Below are positions 1 to 13,719 of a DNA stretch of 64,000 bases, piece by piece; positions within the stretch are counted from its first letter, which is position 1; each line of letters begins with the position of its first letter. Source of the DNA: Syngnathus acus (Eukaryota > Chordata > Actinopteri > Syngnathiformes > Syngnathidae). A program made the position numbers and the translations under genes. Location: contig NC_051107.1 of assembly GCF_901709675.1 (NCBI RefSeq), forward strand, positions 1,915,501 to 1,979,500. The letters are read 5' to 3'. A model generated the notes under the pieces. The model was not told the DNA's origin. It ran no database searches and worked only from the letters and a program-made list of their open reading frames with translations.

Positions 1-3000
1 CAGAAGTGCTCGGCTTCATTTCTGCGTGTGATTTATTTGAATTCATCAACTGGATTGATCGAGAGTCTTTACTCGGGGGGACACAGATACACGCTAAATG
101 ACTATCGACTGCCAAGTGTTTGAAAAATGCATTTGCCAGACCGGCCGCTCTGTTGATGAGTGTGTATTTAAAAAATGTATCTGCAGAATCAATGGAGAGG
201 AACAACAGTGACTGTATGCCGGCTCCCTTTTTTACCTCTTACTATTTGTTGTCTTTTGTCTGCGAACGCTAACCACTGCTGGCGCATTGCAGTAAACGAG
301 GGGAGGTAGAATGCTAGGGTGTGTGTGTTTTGCGTGTGTGTGCGATTGTGCCAGCAGAGGCGTCGACAAGCATGCATAGCTTTACCCTCTCCATAAATCC
401 CCACCCATAGCGTTGTAGCTGCGCACGCAGCCGTCTAGAGATACTGACCTTTTCTTGGGACTTCTTCTGCTTTATCTCAGCATGATACGATGGAGATGAA
501 TCACGGGGGTGTGTAAATACCAAATGCCATTGTCATTCCTGACTCTCCTCCCGGTTCTGAAGGAAGTTTGGGATCTGGTATAGCATTCCGAGAGCTAGCT
601 TTGATGACACCATTAGCGAGTCAGTTTGACCTTGTCTGCAATTAATTAGTTAGCATTCAGATCTGCATATTATTTGTACTCGTAGGAAAAGATGTCAACC
701 AATCACAACGCAGCCATTGCCTTGTTAATGTGAAGTATCTGGAAGCTAGCCATGCACTTGGATGCTTGTGTTTGCAGTAGAAGTTGTAACATCCTTATTT
801 CATGACTGACTGGACTTTATAGAGGAGATGATAGAAGGCGCAAGAGTCGCTATCATCTCGTAGATCACGTCCTCTTTACACAGCCTCGCCGGGTCCCCTG
901 TGTGTCACTTTGTCCCACAGTAAAGTGGATGTCATGCTAACTAGTGCTCTGGTAAGATTGTTAGCGAGTCGGCTGGCACCGCGTGTGCATTGTCTGTTTG
1001 CAGACCAAAGGCGAAGTTCTAACCTTTGACGCCTGAAAGCAACACCGGAATGATGATGGATTTAGATTAGAGGGCGTAATTTGTTCGGAATGGCTTCGAT
1101 TCAGACTGACTCCGGGGAAATATGGAAATGGTGCTGGGAATGTTGTTTGTTTTGCTTTGAAGTCAAATTGACAGTGAGAATATGTGTGACGAGGCCATTT
1201 GTGATGCTACTGAAGAGAAAAATGTCCATTTGTCTTTAATGTTAGTATCTGAAAAACAACCGCTAATAAATACAATGTGAGATTCTATCCAAAAAACGAG
1301 CCTTGATAGTGTTCCATTCTTGGCGGGAGTATACCCAAAAAATGAAGCTCACGCATAAACATTTGATTCTTTCCTGGAAGAGCTAAATTAGACCATATGA
1401 GTTGCTATTTTTATTCAGAGCAGACAGAGCAAACGTAAAATGTGATTCAAGGGGACTTCCGAGACTTCATTAGAAGCCAAATAAAGGACTCGCCTCACTA
1501 TCTGGTGGGTTAGGTGCACGATTGGGGGGTTCACAGGTCAACACGCATGGCTCCCTCTCAAAGGGTACCCTTAAAGGAGCGCACGTGCGTGGACCAACCA
1601 TCGTGCCGGGGTGACATCCAAACCGCAAACAAAAGGTGTCAAAGTGACGAATGGCATTGTAAACAACGGAGCACGGTCTAAACAGCACCCCGGAGGCCGT
1701 CCGTGTTTGTGTGAGATCAGCAGAAAAATCCCTTATCTGGCCTATTATGGGCCCGCGCTTCAACGTTGGGGTATGCTATGTGCTTTGCATGCTAATCTAG
1801 TCCTCATTAAAGCTTAACACAGCAGTTAGCGTGCCCTGTGATAGCATCATACTGTGCCGAGGCCTGCGCGCAACTGATAACGCCCCCAAACGCGATTGGC
1901 AAAAACATCACCTTGGGACGTAAGGCATTCACTGCACAGAGTCAATAGAAATCCAATCTGAGCGTGAAGTGTTGCTTTTTTTTTCAATGGGGGCGGTTCG
2001 CCGTACTTCACATGCCTCTGTAAATCAAAGACGATACCGGGAAGGCCCGGACACGATGTGTGGATGAGGCCATCTGGCCCGCTCAGGCCAGAGCGGGGAC
2101 CAGTTTTTGACTTGGCCATCGTGTGTGGGCAGGAGCACTCCCACAACTACAGCCTGTTCGCCCGTTCGCAGATGCGGCAGGCTTTTTCTGAAAAAAGTAC
2201 ACAACTTCTAGTGATATGACGCCTGGCGCCCAAAAAATAAATAGAGGCACTTAATTGAAAACGCTCGTCAATCTGTCACCACCAAAAGCGAGTGCGAGGG
2301 AATGAATAATGGATTGCAGGGTGGAAGAAGAAGATAATGGAGGGAAAATGAAGGCGGCGACCAAAACAATGATTGACGCTGACGAGTTAGACATTAGACA
2401 AAAAAGGGTGATCAACATTCACCGGGCTCTCCAAACGTTGTCTCTGAAGAGTGACAAAGCTTAGAAAGGGCTTCTGTCTTTTGTTTAACGTATCAACTAC
2501 AGTCGGTTGAGCAACCAAGTGAGAGACGACAGACCAATGGACACCAAAAACCTAATCAGGATCTGATCCAGATTAGCAGCAATTTCAAATTAGCAACTTT
2601 GATGCGTTAAGATTTTCTTCCTAGATGAAATTCCGATTCTGTACAAACCTTTTCTAGATTAGTGGCCAGTCAGCAACTTTTCTTTCCCCTCAGCTTGACA
2701 AGACTTACTTGGAGTTAACTTCATCATCGGAGGCAGACAAACCATCATGGTGTTGTGTTCCTATTTCGACTGAGTGTCAGTGATTAATGTAATCAGCGGT
2801 GCGGCGTCCCACCTCCAAATGAGTTTGAGATTGACAGTCCGGTTTATTAGACTCTGTGTGGACTGATGGCGTGTAATTAAAACTGTCGCCACGGTAGCCG
2901 TCATAACGCAAGAGGAGATGACACCCTGTTGTTGTGCTACACGCCGGTTCGTGTTTCACTTACGTTCGCACAGAGCACAGTGAGAAATGCGATGATTAAT

Positions 3001-3355
3001 ACAGCTACTGAGAATTTAAATCGGGATTACGCTTGAAAAGTCGCCAGGTCTCCTCTTCGTTTCCTTTTCTTCGAAAATCGTGACGGATTTCACGCCCGTG
3101 ATCCCAACGTATGAAATCCTGTGATGTCTATTAATGCTAATGTGAGACAGATTCTTGGTAATGCGCTCTGCGTAGGTGTGATGCCCGTTAGAGGGGGTTT
3201 AATAATGGCTCAGGTTGATTTCACAGTGTGTGTCATATCACACTGATCTGAGAATATCTGCTGGCGGTGGAACCAACGCGCATATCGGTCCGGGAGGAAA
3301 ATATACATTTCTGACAAGGGGGAACCTGTCCAACAATAGAATAATATTTGAACTA
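1..3355. other. noncoding, no gene recognised
   Basis: Both strands carry only short shadow frames with no homology signal, no credible splice-linked exons and no microsatellite. Many unique-looking stretches could hold conserved noncoding elements. Confidence 0.6.
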
Positions 3356-3705
3356 TTTATTGATTATTTTAATTATTTGTTTATTATTATATTTATGTAT
3401 TATTTTATTTATAAATTATTATTATAGTTACATATGATTATTATATTTATACATGCATTTATATTTATTATAATCCATTATTTATTATTTCATAATTTTA
3501 ATTAAATGACAATAAATACCCCACCCTTGTGAAAAACTATTTGATTATTTCAATTATTTAGTTATTATTATTATTATTATTATATTTATATATTATTATA
3601 TTTAATTATTATTATTATTATATCTGTATTTATATTTATTATTATTCATTATTTATTTAATAATTTTAATTAAATGACATAAAATACCCCACTCTTGTGA
3701 AAATA
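3356..3705. repeat. AT-rich tandem duplication, unit about 169 bp
   Basis: Two adjacent copies each run from an ATTATT-rich block to TTAATTAAATGACA(A)TAAA-ATACCCCAC(C/T)CTTGTGAAAA. The matching ends lie near 3498 and 3667. The sequence is almost entirely A/T. Confidence 0.7.
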
Positions 3706-5115
3706 GCCTTTTCAAGCGGCCAGGTTACCTACCGCTTCTTGGTGGTTTTTCCGTTTGAGGGGTAATTTGGACGGCCGTGGTCCGGGTTTGACTGGTAATC
3801 TGGTTCAACCATTAGCGGCTGTTAAGTGGCTCGGTCCCGGTGTCACCTCTGGTCCATCAGTCCCAATTTGGTGCAACACGGGCTCCCCAATTCCAGAGTG
3901 CCTCCAGTCTCCCCCCAATCTAACAAACCGCCCTTTCTGCCTCACGTAAGCGGATGGCAGATGCACTGACACGCCCGATCGATAACAACTAATGTGGAGT
4001 AAATGGATAAACTTACCTGCTGCATCACCTGTCACCAACCCCGCCCCCTCTTGTTAAAAGTCCGAGTCATTCGCTTCTTCACTATTATCTGCAATTCCCG
4101 CTGGAATTTACTTTTTCAAAGGGAGAGAAATCCCTCTAAATCTGTTCTCCGAATGGTTCTTCTCGGAATTGGAATTGGGACGGCACCCGAGGGCCCATTG
4201 ACGTTGTTTCCAGTCAAGCCCCAGAAGAAGCCAACCTTCCCAGAAAGGCTTCTTCGTCATCCCCCCATGAACCGTAAAGACGCGTTCCCCTTTTATTTGT
4301 TGATGAAAGGGTGAAATCAGCCGAGAAGGCCGCAACCACAGCTCAAAAGGCGAGACACGTCAAAAGGTGTGCGTATGCTTTGTTGATGTGGATTAAGGGA
4401 GGTGATGGCAATCACACCCTTGACGAAACAATTATTCCTCGGCCCAGTCTTCCACCGAGACACTTTCTGTTGTTATCCTGTCGTGCTTTTCCGCCCGCTT
4501 TTTTTGTTCTCTTTCCCCGCCTAGCCATCAGTGTAATTAGAGCCTCTGTCAATTGCACCTTTGCTTGTAAGTCGGCGCCACGGCGGATGGTGCGGCGTAC
4601 CAATAGGTAGGCTCCCCTCCGAGCGGTCGATTCTCAATCGAGGCCCAAACACTTTCCTCCTGTTGTTTTTGGTTTTTTTGCCAATTCAACACATGATTAA
4701 AGGCGGCGGAGTGATTACCATTCGTCTAGAAGCCGACGGAAAGAAAAGGCCCTCCTAGAAATGTGTGAATCAATCCATTATGAGCTGTTCTGTGGTATCT
4801 TCATCCTTTACATTATCATATGGTTGTGGCATGTTGACTCCGCCCCCCCCCCACCACCACCACCACTACCCCAACCGCCCTTTCATCAATGTACTTCCCC
4901 TTCTCTACACAACATCAATCCGTGCACACTATCATTACTACTCTTGGTGCCATTACCATCAACTCAGTAGGGGCATGTCTTGTTTTTCTCCTGTCAGCTT
5001 TTTGTTGTCCTCAAAGGAACAATTGATCCTGTGATTTGACTTGCTCCTGGAAATAGAATCAGGTTACAAAGGATGCGTTGGGGGGCTTCATTTGAAGACT
5101 GATGTGCATCGCTAC

Positions 5116-5270
5116 CAGAGGTGGCAACTCCAGGTCCAGAAAGTAAAAACCTTGCCACAGGTACCTCTCGGCGGAGGAGAGGTACCTGTGACAAGTCCAG
5201 GAAGTAAAATCCCTGCCACAGGTACTTGTGGCTGGGTTTTTATTTCCTGGACCTGGATTTGCCACCTCTG
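5116..5270. mobile_element. hAT-like foldback element with nested palindrome
   Basis: The 155-bp element starts CAGAGGTGGCAACTCCAGGT and ends ACCTGGATTTGCCACCTCTG, so its ends are inverted repeats. A second hairpin lies inside (CACAGGTACCTCTC ... GAGAGGTACCTGTG). The CAGAGGTGGCAA end is typical of fish hAT MITEs as I recall them. Confidence 0.6.
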
Positions 5271-5283
5271 ACAAATTTGCCCA

Positions 5284-5340
5284 GTGACTGACAAGCAACC
5301 AGTGAAGGATGTACCCCGCCTTTTGCCTAACATCAAACCA
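5284..5340 (+). repeat. fragment of a dispersed teleost LINE 3' region
   Basis: The sequence ...ACCAGTGAAGGATGTACCCC... is a diverged copy of the 'ACCAGTCCAGGGTGTACC' motif that also occurs near 38.8 and 39.0 kb. That motif is common at the 3' end of an L2/CR1-like fish retroposon. The identification is from recall. Confidence 0.35.
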
Positions 5341-8300
5341 CACCTCTTATCCGTTATCTCATACCAAGAAGTGGTATTGAATATTGCGTCTTTTGTTTTT
5401 GAATGTCAGAAAAGCGATTAAGATGAATACTTGAGAGCTCTTTATTCTGATACTATGCAAAAGATGTTGCCTTCATGCTTTATGAAGCTCAAAGCCCGTC
5501 TGATGTTTCGCTGTGATATGGTTGCTATGCGTCCCCCCCACCCCACCCGAGTGAAGACAGATTATTTCCTTTACAACCCAATCAAAAAAAAAGATACGTT
5601 GTCGATGTAGAATTTCAATTCCAATTGCTCGCTTGGAGAAAAAGGTGGTCTATGATGCAGGAAATAAGGATATGCGCATTCTTTTATATTTGCTTTTTGA
5701 AGTGCAATTGTTCCAGGTCTGCTTCGTTTATAGATAGAGCCTCGGGGGTCTCAGGCCAATAAACCTGGCAAATAATGTGGGTGAATTCATTAAGGGCTGA
5801 TGATTGTTGACAGTGTGTGCGGGTTGAGAATGGGTCCAGATAAGGAAGCGTCTCGGTAATTGGGGTTCTCGGAGCACTGAGGCCGCACCTTTAGTTGACG
5901 GTGATAGACTGCGAAATCTTAACACGGTGAAATAAGTGAACGCGCCAATACACACTACTGTCATTTGGAATTGAGCAAATTATACGCTACTTCCCTAAGG
6001 CAAAACTACACTCGACTTATCTGCCTTTGTTTTGTTTTTAGTTGGCAGTAAACTGCTTTGTTCGCTGAAGACACCAGGGTATATTCGTGATATTTGGAAG
6101 CAATCCAGTTGGCCGCCATTTTCTGTTAGAAGTGATAAGCAGCGTGATTAGGGGAAGGTGACATCTAAAACCTAAAGACAAAGCAAAAATCACTCAGCAC
6201 AGTCCTCGCTGGCTAGATTCTTTCTCGGACAATCGGAATATAGGATGCCGTCTCGATTTCTCTATTGTGGAAAATGTCCATATATTAGGTACACCCACTT
6301 GATTATATGGCAGACAAACCAATTTTGAGAAAATTAAATTCTTTTAAGTACGACTATGAGTGTCCCACATCCATATAAACAAACCCTCCAGACATGGGGT
6401 AACAAAATGGAGACATAGACAAACCTAATCTCCTGTACACCAACTGCCCTTTCTCGATGCCTCTTAGATATTCATTAAATAAAGTCATTCCACATTGCAT
6501 TCTACCAAGCGGAAATTGTTCCTTTTATCCATCAGGAGAATTGGGAATAAGCACACATCACCATAAAACGCCGCACTGCCTCCGAGCTGTGAAGGCAATG
6601 AAAGTGATGGATAATCAGTGAATTGAATCGTAGCAAATATGATCTCTGGACATTAACTCCGCTATAGTATGCACACATTTTCTTTTCATTAGACTCCACA
6701 CTGCTATTTTAATGAATTGCCAAGAGTAATGAGTGCTTTTAGGTGGCAGGCCTCGGCCGGGTGTTAATCATGTAAATGGCACAATACCAATTAAAGCTCA
6801 TAATGCCGGGTGTTACGGCCTTGAACTGGCCCTGGATTAGCCTAGCGCCACTCCCCAGGAACCTTTAATTATCATCCCGTCTTGGAAAAAGGCCCAAGTC
6901 AATGAATGCATCAATGGGGCCGATAGATTCTAAGGGTGGACCCTTTTGTCTAATTGACTTTTATAGTAGAGTTATTTCTAGATTTGAGATGGAAACTCTC
7001 GGAATGCCGACCAAGGTCAGCAGCAGTTGTCATGTGCTTGACAATTCGCACAGCAGCTAAAGGTACAAAGGTACGAAAAAAAACAAGAAACAAAATAATC
7101 GAGGTTAGAACCTGCGCAAACACACTATAGAATTGTCGGGCATCTGGCACACAAACACACTTAGACACACACACACATGATGTGATTGAACGGCCAGTGC
7201 TCTGTAATCACTGACAATACATCTGCTGCCCTGTGTCCCACACACTCCCTCACAGTGTCTTTCCATCCATCCCCAAAGCATCTGACCTGCTGCCTTTTCT
7301 CTAATGACAGCTGAAACGGACCATTCTGTCTCGAAGCCGCCGCCACCCGGACATTACAGCGTGTCGCTTTTGGGCATTTGGGCCCCCCCTACCCCCGACA
7401 CTAATGGCCGCTGTTGTGGATCACAGTCCGGGCTAATGACCTCCGTTCACGGGATCAGCAGAGCGTCTTGCCTTGTTGTCCATCCGTCTGTCTGGGACAC
7501 TCCAGAGGTCACGACTCATTCCCTGAGAGCCGGCGACAATAACAGCGAGCGGCGGTTAAGAATGCTTTCATTCATGGGGAAATACAGTGACCCTCCTTTA
7601 CTCTCTCATGCGAGCCTCACATATTGAGAGGTTGGACGTTGACCCCCACCCACCCACCCACATCCCCCTCGACTCACCGGGTGACAGATGGAAGGGACAC
7701 ATGGAAGCGGTGGTCCGGCTTCCAATATCCAGACACTCATGCACATGACAGATTCGGTAATCGGGTGTTTTATTTTAAAAAATTACGTAGGCTATAAACA
7801 GTTGAATCATGTGTAAAAAAATATTTTAATGTTATAACTTACGCCATCTGGTCAGTTCCCCGCAAGTGCCAATGGCATTGAAATCATAATTAGCCTTGGG
7901 CAACTCAAAACAAACTGTAAAGTGCAGCAGGGTGTCCTTCCAAACTTTTTCTTTGTTAGATGAGCAGTTAACTCATTCACTACCATTGACGACTAAAGTC
8001 GTCAAATTTTAACTAGACAGTGAATGACACCGCTGCGTTGACTCCACCTAGCGATAGCTTGTAGTTTTAAAAACTAGCAAGATGGAGCACAAGGTATGAC
8101 TTGACTGTATTGAAGTATGTGTGTGTGTGTTGATGAATATGAAACCCGGTGGCATTTCAGCAGACTTCATTTGGCTGAACCGAGCGGGCGGCGTGCCCGA
8201 GGGCTTCGAATGCGCAATGTCGCCGAGGCCCGAGCGTCAAGGTTAGCACTTAAAGGCAGCATTTGTGAAAATGCATGTTTATGTCTGCTGGGAGCAGAAT

Positions 8301-10242
8301 TGTGATGAGGTTGGAGAAAGTCTAATCTTCCCAATTTCATTGTTTTTTTTTTTCAATTTGGACATTATTTTCAAGGAAGGCGTGCGTGTGCGCGAGACCC
8401 TGCTCGGAGATTGAACGCGGCCCGAGTAATTCTGTCTGCGTCCCCCCGGGCATTGCACAGGTGCTAGCGACTTTGCCCGACTTCAGCCTTCATTCCATCG
8501 GGCTCTGATGCTATCTCCGCCTCCCGTGTACCTCCTAATCGCACCTCATAGTCACAACCGCCTACCTGCTTGGCCACGGGAGAGCTCGTCTCATTGTGTA
8601 GATTTGCATGTCTGGCTGTCTACACATTTCTGTGTCATTCACTCTGCTTCTCGTCTATCTCTGTGCCTTTGCCCGCCGTCCTCTATTAGACGATTGGATC
8701 AGTCAGAGCTTAAATTTCCACTTTATCACTTGGCGGCAAAAGCGGCTTTTTTTGGTATTTTCGAACCCAATTACAGTATCTTCCCTTGGCAGTCATTGTG
8801 GACAATGCACTCGGATGTGTCCATAACCTTCTCATTTTAGATAAACATTTGTTCCCCCATGAGTGTGAGAGTCTGAAGTCATCATGTTAAGTCACGAGTT
8901 ATTCAGAGTGGATCCACTAACATTTTTGTTACAAAGGCCCGTACTGCATTCTAGAACTTGATTAAAAAGACACTGACTAGTTTATTCATCCATCCATCCA
9001 TTTGCTGATTAGTACTTGAGCATGGGTCAGGCAGGCTTGGTTCTATTTAGCCGCACCAGCTAGCTAGCGACCAACTTTGACTGACTAGTGCAGCTAAACA
9101 TGTTGCAGAGTTGCTACTAACTCAGTGGCATCGAATAAAATACTCTTCTACCAAGTATCCTTCTCACAAAGCAATTACGAGGAAAGACGGAGAAGCCATG
9201 CTAATTGCTAAGCTAACCGTAAGATTGACAAGTGATCATTTAACAACAGAATTGAGCACACTTTTCACAGAAGTCTGGAGGTAATATATTTAAGGAACAG
9301 AATTGATTTTCCAGGACAGCTGAGGGGCTCACCAAGCAATTATGACAGGATTCAAAGATTTACGATGTGGTCTTACACCACTAAGCAAGCAGACTGTCTG
9401 CCTGAGTATATTTTGTGGCTTTATTTGCATCTCAAAAGCAGCATATATGCACTCATTTTGATCTTGTCTTTAGGGACACATGTAAAACACATTCCGAGTC
9501 ACCGTGTGACCTTTTTCCTCCTGTCGTCAATTTGTCAGCGTCCGTCACCTATCCGGCCCGTTGCACCGGCAACATTTGCATTGAGAGATGGCTACATTAG
9601 CTTTATAGATGCAATGAGTCAATTAAAGGCTTAATGACACGTCGCCGGTGAAGGTCCAGTTGAGTTTGGCGCACTCCTACTCCCAGATGACCAACCTTTA
9701 TCATTGGTTTTATTTTAAATATGCATGAGCCTTCCCAGTGGGGCTATAATGGGCACCCCCCACCCCTGCCTCAGTTTGACAAAAGGGAAAGTGCGCCTTG
9801 AGTTGCCACGACAACACCTTGCTGGCCGTCGCCAGCAATGCGTCTGCGGGAGCCCCCCCTGACCTCGCATTCATAATGATAGACGCTCTTGTGATGCTGC
9901 TTTGTAAATGTCACGCACACATCTGCCGTTGTTTCCATTTGACAGCCACCTTAAACGATGATGGTCACCAATTGGCTGTTTCCAGAATCATTCACTCGTT
10001 CCCAAGTCCCTAATCACTAATTTGCAAATTTTATATACTTGTGATTTTTAAAGAGTGCCTCAAAGTGGAACGTGGGTTCCCTCTAGTGGGATGTCAAAGT
10101 ATCACTGAATTAAATGATCAAACCGTACAAAATCTTAGTGACTTAGTATTTTTTTTAATTATTTATTTCTAATATATAATCAAAATCAAAATAAATATGT
10201 ATATAGTACCGATTAATCGACTTTCTGATTACATTTAATACT
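5341..10242. other. noncoding, no gene recognised
   Basis: Apart from the palindromic repeat at 7970-8016 and a CATC-rich retroposon scrap near 8985-9060, no gene or element was identified. The stretch 6700-6930 has homeobox-like TTAATTAT/TTAATCAT cores and even composition. It could be a conserved noncoding element, but that is only a guess. Confidence 0.5.
7970..8016. repeat. short dispersed palindromic repeat, copy at 8.0 kb
   Basis: AACTCATTCACTACCATTGA... is centred on the palindrome TTGACGACTAAAGTCGTCAA (7986-8005). It matches the copies at 17.8 and 52.4 kb. Confidence 0.65.
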
Positions 10243-10318
10243 GATAAGATAAGATAAGATAAGATAATCCTTTATTATTCCCTCGATGGGGAAACTCCTT
10301 TGTTAGCAGCAGTACACT
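10243..10318 (-). repeat. retroposon 3' end with (GATAA)n tail
   Basis: (GATAA)5 is followed by TCCTTTATTATTCCCTCGATGGGGAAACTC. On the minus strand this reads as a LINE-type 3' end (AATAAAGGATTATCTTATC...) with a microsatellite tail, a common arrangement in teleost genomes. Confidence 0.5.
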
Positions 10319-10423
10319 TAACATATACACACACACACGCATGCGGGGAAGGGGGTAAAAGATTTTAAAGAAGTAGAAGGTATATATAATGATGAAACTG
10401 TACTTAAGTAATACTTTAGTATA

Positions 10424-10437
10424 CCACTAGAGGGAGC
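10424..10437 (+). promoter_or_regulatory. CTCF-like core motif
   Basis: CCACTAGAGGGAGC closely matches the CTCF core consensus CCACNAGRGGGCGC apart from one or two bases. The match is by eye only. Confidence 0.35.
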
Positions 10438-10734
10438 CCTCATCCTTCTTGAAAAGTGACTATAATGCATAGGGAGTGATTTTGAACGCAGCCATCCTCA
10501 TCTTCATTCCCGTGTCCTTAACGACCAGTGAGCCAATGGTGCGCCAAAGAAAGCCCTGATTGTTTCCAAATCAATTCTGAACAGACGATTATATTGACAA
10601 TGACAGATGTGCAGCCGCTAAGTTATTGTACACTCGCCAATAGTATCAATGATGGGAGGCTAAGCAGCAGAGGTCATTTAAATCCACTCTAAACATGTCC
10701 ATGTTTATTTAAGAGAGCGCAAACATATAAAGTA

Positions 10735-11062
10735 GAGGTGTCAAACTCATTTTTTTCGCGGGCTGCATTGTAGTCATGGCTTCTTTCGGAGGGCCATTAT
10801 GACTGTCAACCCAAATAAATGTATGAGCACCTCATATTATATCCAGTAAAAGCTACAAAACAAACTGACAAATAACTCGTTTTCAAATCAGACGAGTAAA
10901 AACTGGTCAAATATTAAAAAAAAAAAGATTGTTAAAAGTGAAGACAATTTGCAATTCTAGTAATGACACGAATTTGATGCACAATTTGTCTTCGCGGGCC
11001 ACATCAAATGATGTGGCGGGCCGTATCTGGCCCCCGGCCGGGCCTTGAGTTTGACACCCATG
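10735..11062. mobile_element. hAT-like non-autonomous element (MITE)
   Basis: About 330 bp begins GAGGTGTCAAACTCATTTTT followed by CGCGGGC, and ends GGGCCTTGAGTTTGACACCC, giving imperfect terminal inverted repeats. The interior contains CGGGCCACATCAAATGATGT. It resembles widespread teleost hAT MITEs, an identification from recall. No target duplication could be assigned. Confidence 0.55.
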
Positions 11063-13719
11063 ATATGGACGAAATCAATGCGTGTCAGTAAAATTCTTGA
11101 AGTCATGCACCTCTCCAGATGACAAACAAATACTAAAAGGCTACTATTGCCATTACCGCTCGCCCTATGGTGGGGTCAGTTTAATTCCCGCTGGGAATGC
11201 AAAGGTATAAACACACAGCCCTGGCAGGAGACGTCTTTGTTTTTGGCTGCTGTGTCTAATTAGCTTGTTTGCTTACAAAGCTAGATTTGTTTATCAAAAG
11301 GGTGCTTGGACAATGATTGGCTGAGGTTGTCTAAACAAAGAGAGAGAGACCATACATTTAATAGTTTTTAGTTTCTGTTGTTTTTTAAAATAATATTGTG
11401 GTTTGCTCTTAATTAGGTGGCGTAGCTTCTAGTAAAACTCAGTGCTGCCCTGGTATATTGTGGCACAATGTGGTACTACACTGAGATTTCTATTTGTCTA
11501 TATATTTAAAAACTGGTGGTTCTGTTATGCTCCATTTTAGTCAAATGAGTATCTCGGTGTTCTGCGAGGCGCCACGTTGAAATCGTCTGTGACATTTTGG
11601 ACTGGCTGTGATTGATGTGTTTTTGAAGTGCGCCTGGAGAAGGTGTCAAAGCGCCTTTTGTGGCCATGCGGCCGAAGGATCACACGTCAAGGTGGGACGC
11701 CCAGCTGGGATCTGCGATATCATGGCTTTTTTTTTTCTATTTGGAAATAGTGTGGTGATACTCTCCACAAGTCAGGCACTATTGTTTTTCTTTTATTTGG
11801 GCCAGTCAAAGGTTTCAGCAACATTAAGATGCCAGGTAGCATTAGCATTAGCTCCAAGCTTGAGAGCTTATAGTTTGATGACTGTCAAATGTCAAACAGT
11901 TCCGCCTCCCCTCAAGTATTTTCTATTTCCCGCCATTCTTCCTGCCAAGGTGACATTTGAAAAGTGCACTTGCCGCTACGCTCCGTCAATCTGACCGCCC
12001 CCCCCCTCCTTCCACCCCTCTATCTGCACTCCGCACCTTCATCCTGCCCACTGACTGCTTGCCGAGGGGAGCTTTACGCATTGGCCAGACGTGACGCTGA
12101 CCTCTCCGAACCCGAAATCAAGGCTTGTCCAAACCGTTTTTTTTCCAAGGGCCAAATAAAGAAAAAACTGGCACTGTTTATTTCAAGGAAAATTTTTCAC
12201 TGTCAACTTGAGTGATTACCAGGAATCTTGAGTTGCTTCACCGTTACCGGTGGAGCCAGGTCTTTATTTTACGTCAGCAACCTCTTAGTCAAATCTAAAC
12301 TCTTTTGATGTCACACAATTCCTACTGATTGGCCGCTCATAATTTAGCCTTTTATCATCTTGTCTGCCAACAAGTGTAGCAATCAGCGCTTGGTCGACGC
12401 CCCTTGTTAGCAACCAATTCATTAATCAGCTTCCCCTCGACGGTTTTTCATCACCGGCGGCCAAAATTACGTTCTTCGTTTGAAGGTCGCCAATTTCTCG
12501 ACGGCCGGGGAAATCGATGATGGCGGCGACGGTGGTTTCTTTTTTTCCTTTCGTAGGAATCCGTCAGGGAGCCAAGCTGCTCAATGAGCGTATTGGATGT
12601 TTAACTTTACATCACCAAGGGCACGCTGACAAACGCATCATAAACTCGATTGTCAGACGGCGGCTGGCACAACGGCACACATCGTCTTCTCTTACAAGAG
12701 AGATGTGCTCTTGCAGTAATCGTAAAAGTCCGTCTTTGACTTACTGAAGCTCAGTCTTGATAGACATTGATAGTCTACCAGGGCCTTTTCAAACTTTTGA
12801 ATCTCCAGACCGAGAAATCTGAACAGCAATTAAACCAGTTTTTGTTTTCCCAAGATGTTCAAATATGGCTTCAGCATTTTGGATATAGCGAGATAGAGCG
12901 TGTTTTATATAACCTAACATATTCTATTCTGACTGCTCTTTCTCTACTCGAGTGTCCATCATGATAGAAAAAAACTCATGTTCCCTTTTTCCCCCCCTAA
13001 CAGGGCCGCGTGGCATCCAAAGGTGGTCCGAGGGGGTCGTTTGATGTCAAAGGTCTGCAATGATCACAGGAACGTGGAGAAACCCCCACTCCCCGTCATG
13101 GCACAGTGGCGTGAACCAATCTCAGCCGCCTCTCTATCATCCTGCGCCTGTGGACGCCTTCGTCTCCATCCGTCCATTATCCCCGGCTCACTAGTCCGAA
13201 AATGAGGGGGACACTTGGCGCCTCACCACCCCCCCTCTTCTTCTACCTCCTTCCATTCCTCCCCGTTGACTGGCTGCTATATGGAGGGTGACACTGGGCC
13301 AATTCAATCTGGCGTCTCCCCCCCAGTGAGCCAAATTGGCCCTTCCCTGCTGCACTTCTGATGACATCAAAAAATGTCACATTTGTTTGTTTGTTTGTTT
13401 TCAGCGGGTTGCAATAAAAGCTGATGTGATGTATTTGATCAAATTCCCCAAGATAGCGCTCTACAAAATGGGGCAAATGCAGACAAACAATATAACTATC
13501 CTCAAAGGCATATATTCTTTATCCTCTTTGGAAAATGATTTTTGTTCGTTAAGGAGTTGTTAGTCTTCTCTTTTTTTGTATGATTGTATTAGATGACCAC
13601 TCCACCACTGAGCCATGTACTCCACAATGTTTTGTTTTTAATGTGAATGGCAGTCTATGTAAAAGAAGTCGCTGCTAAAACTGTGTTGAAAGATGCAAAC
13701 AACATTAAAAAAAATTCAG
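11063..13719. other. noncoding, no gene recognised
   Basis: The longest open frame (11608-11994 plus) shows no recognisable domain and spans homopolymer T runs. There are no repeats other than short C and T runs. Confidence 0.55.

Noticed and set aside
3340-3700. AT-rich region as a replication origin or matrix-attachment site
   Set aside because: AT content alone does not support either. The only clear structure is a 169-bp tandem duplication.
7304-7627. 107-aa plus-strand frame
   Set aside because: No homology, no introns or conserved motifs, and Pro/Ser-rich composition typical of chance frames in GC-rich DNA.
11608-11994. 128-aa plus-strand frame
   Set aside because: It is built over T homopolymers with no recognisable domain or splice sites.
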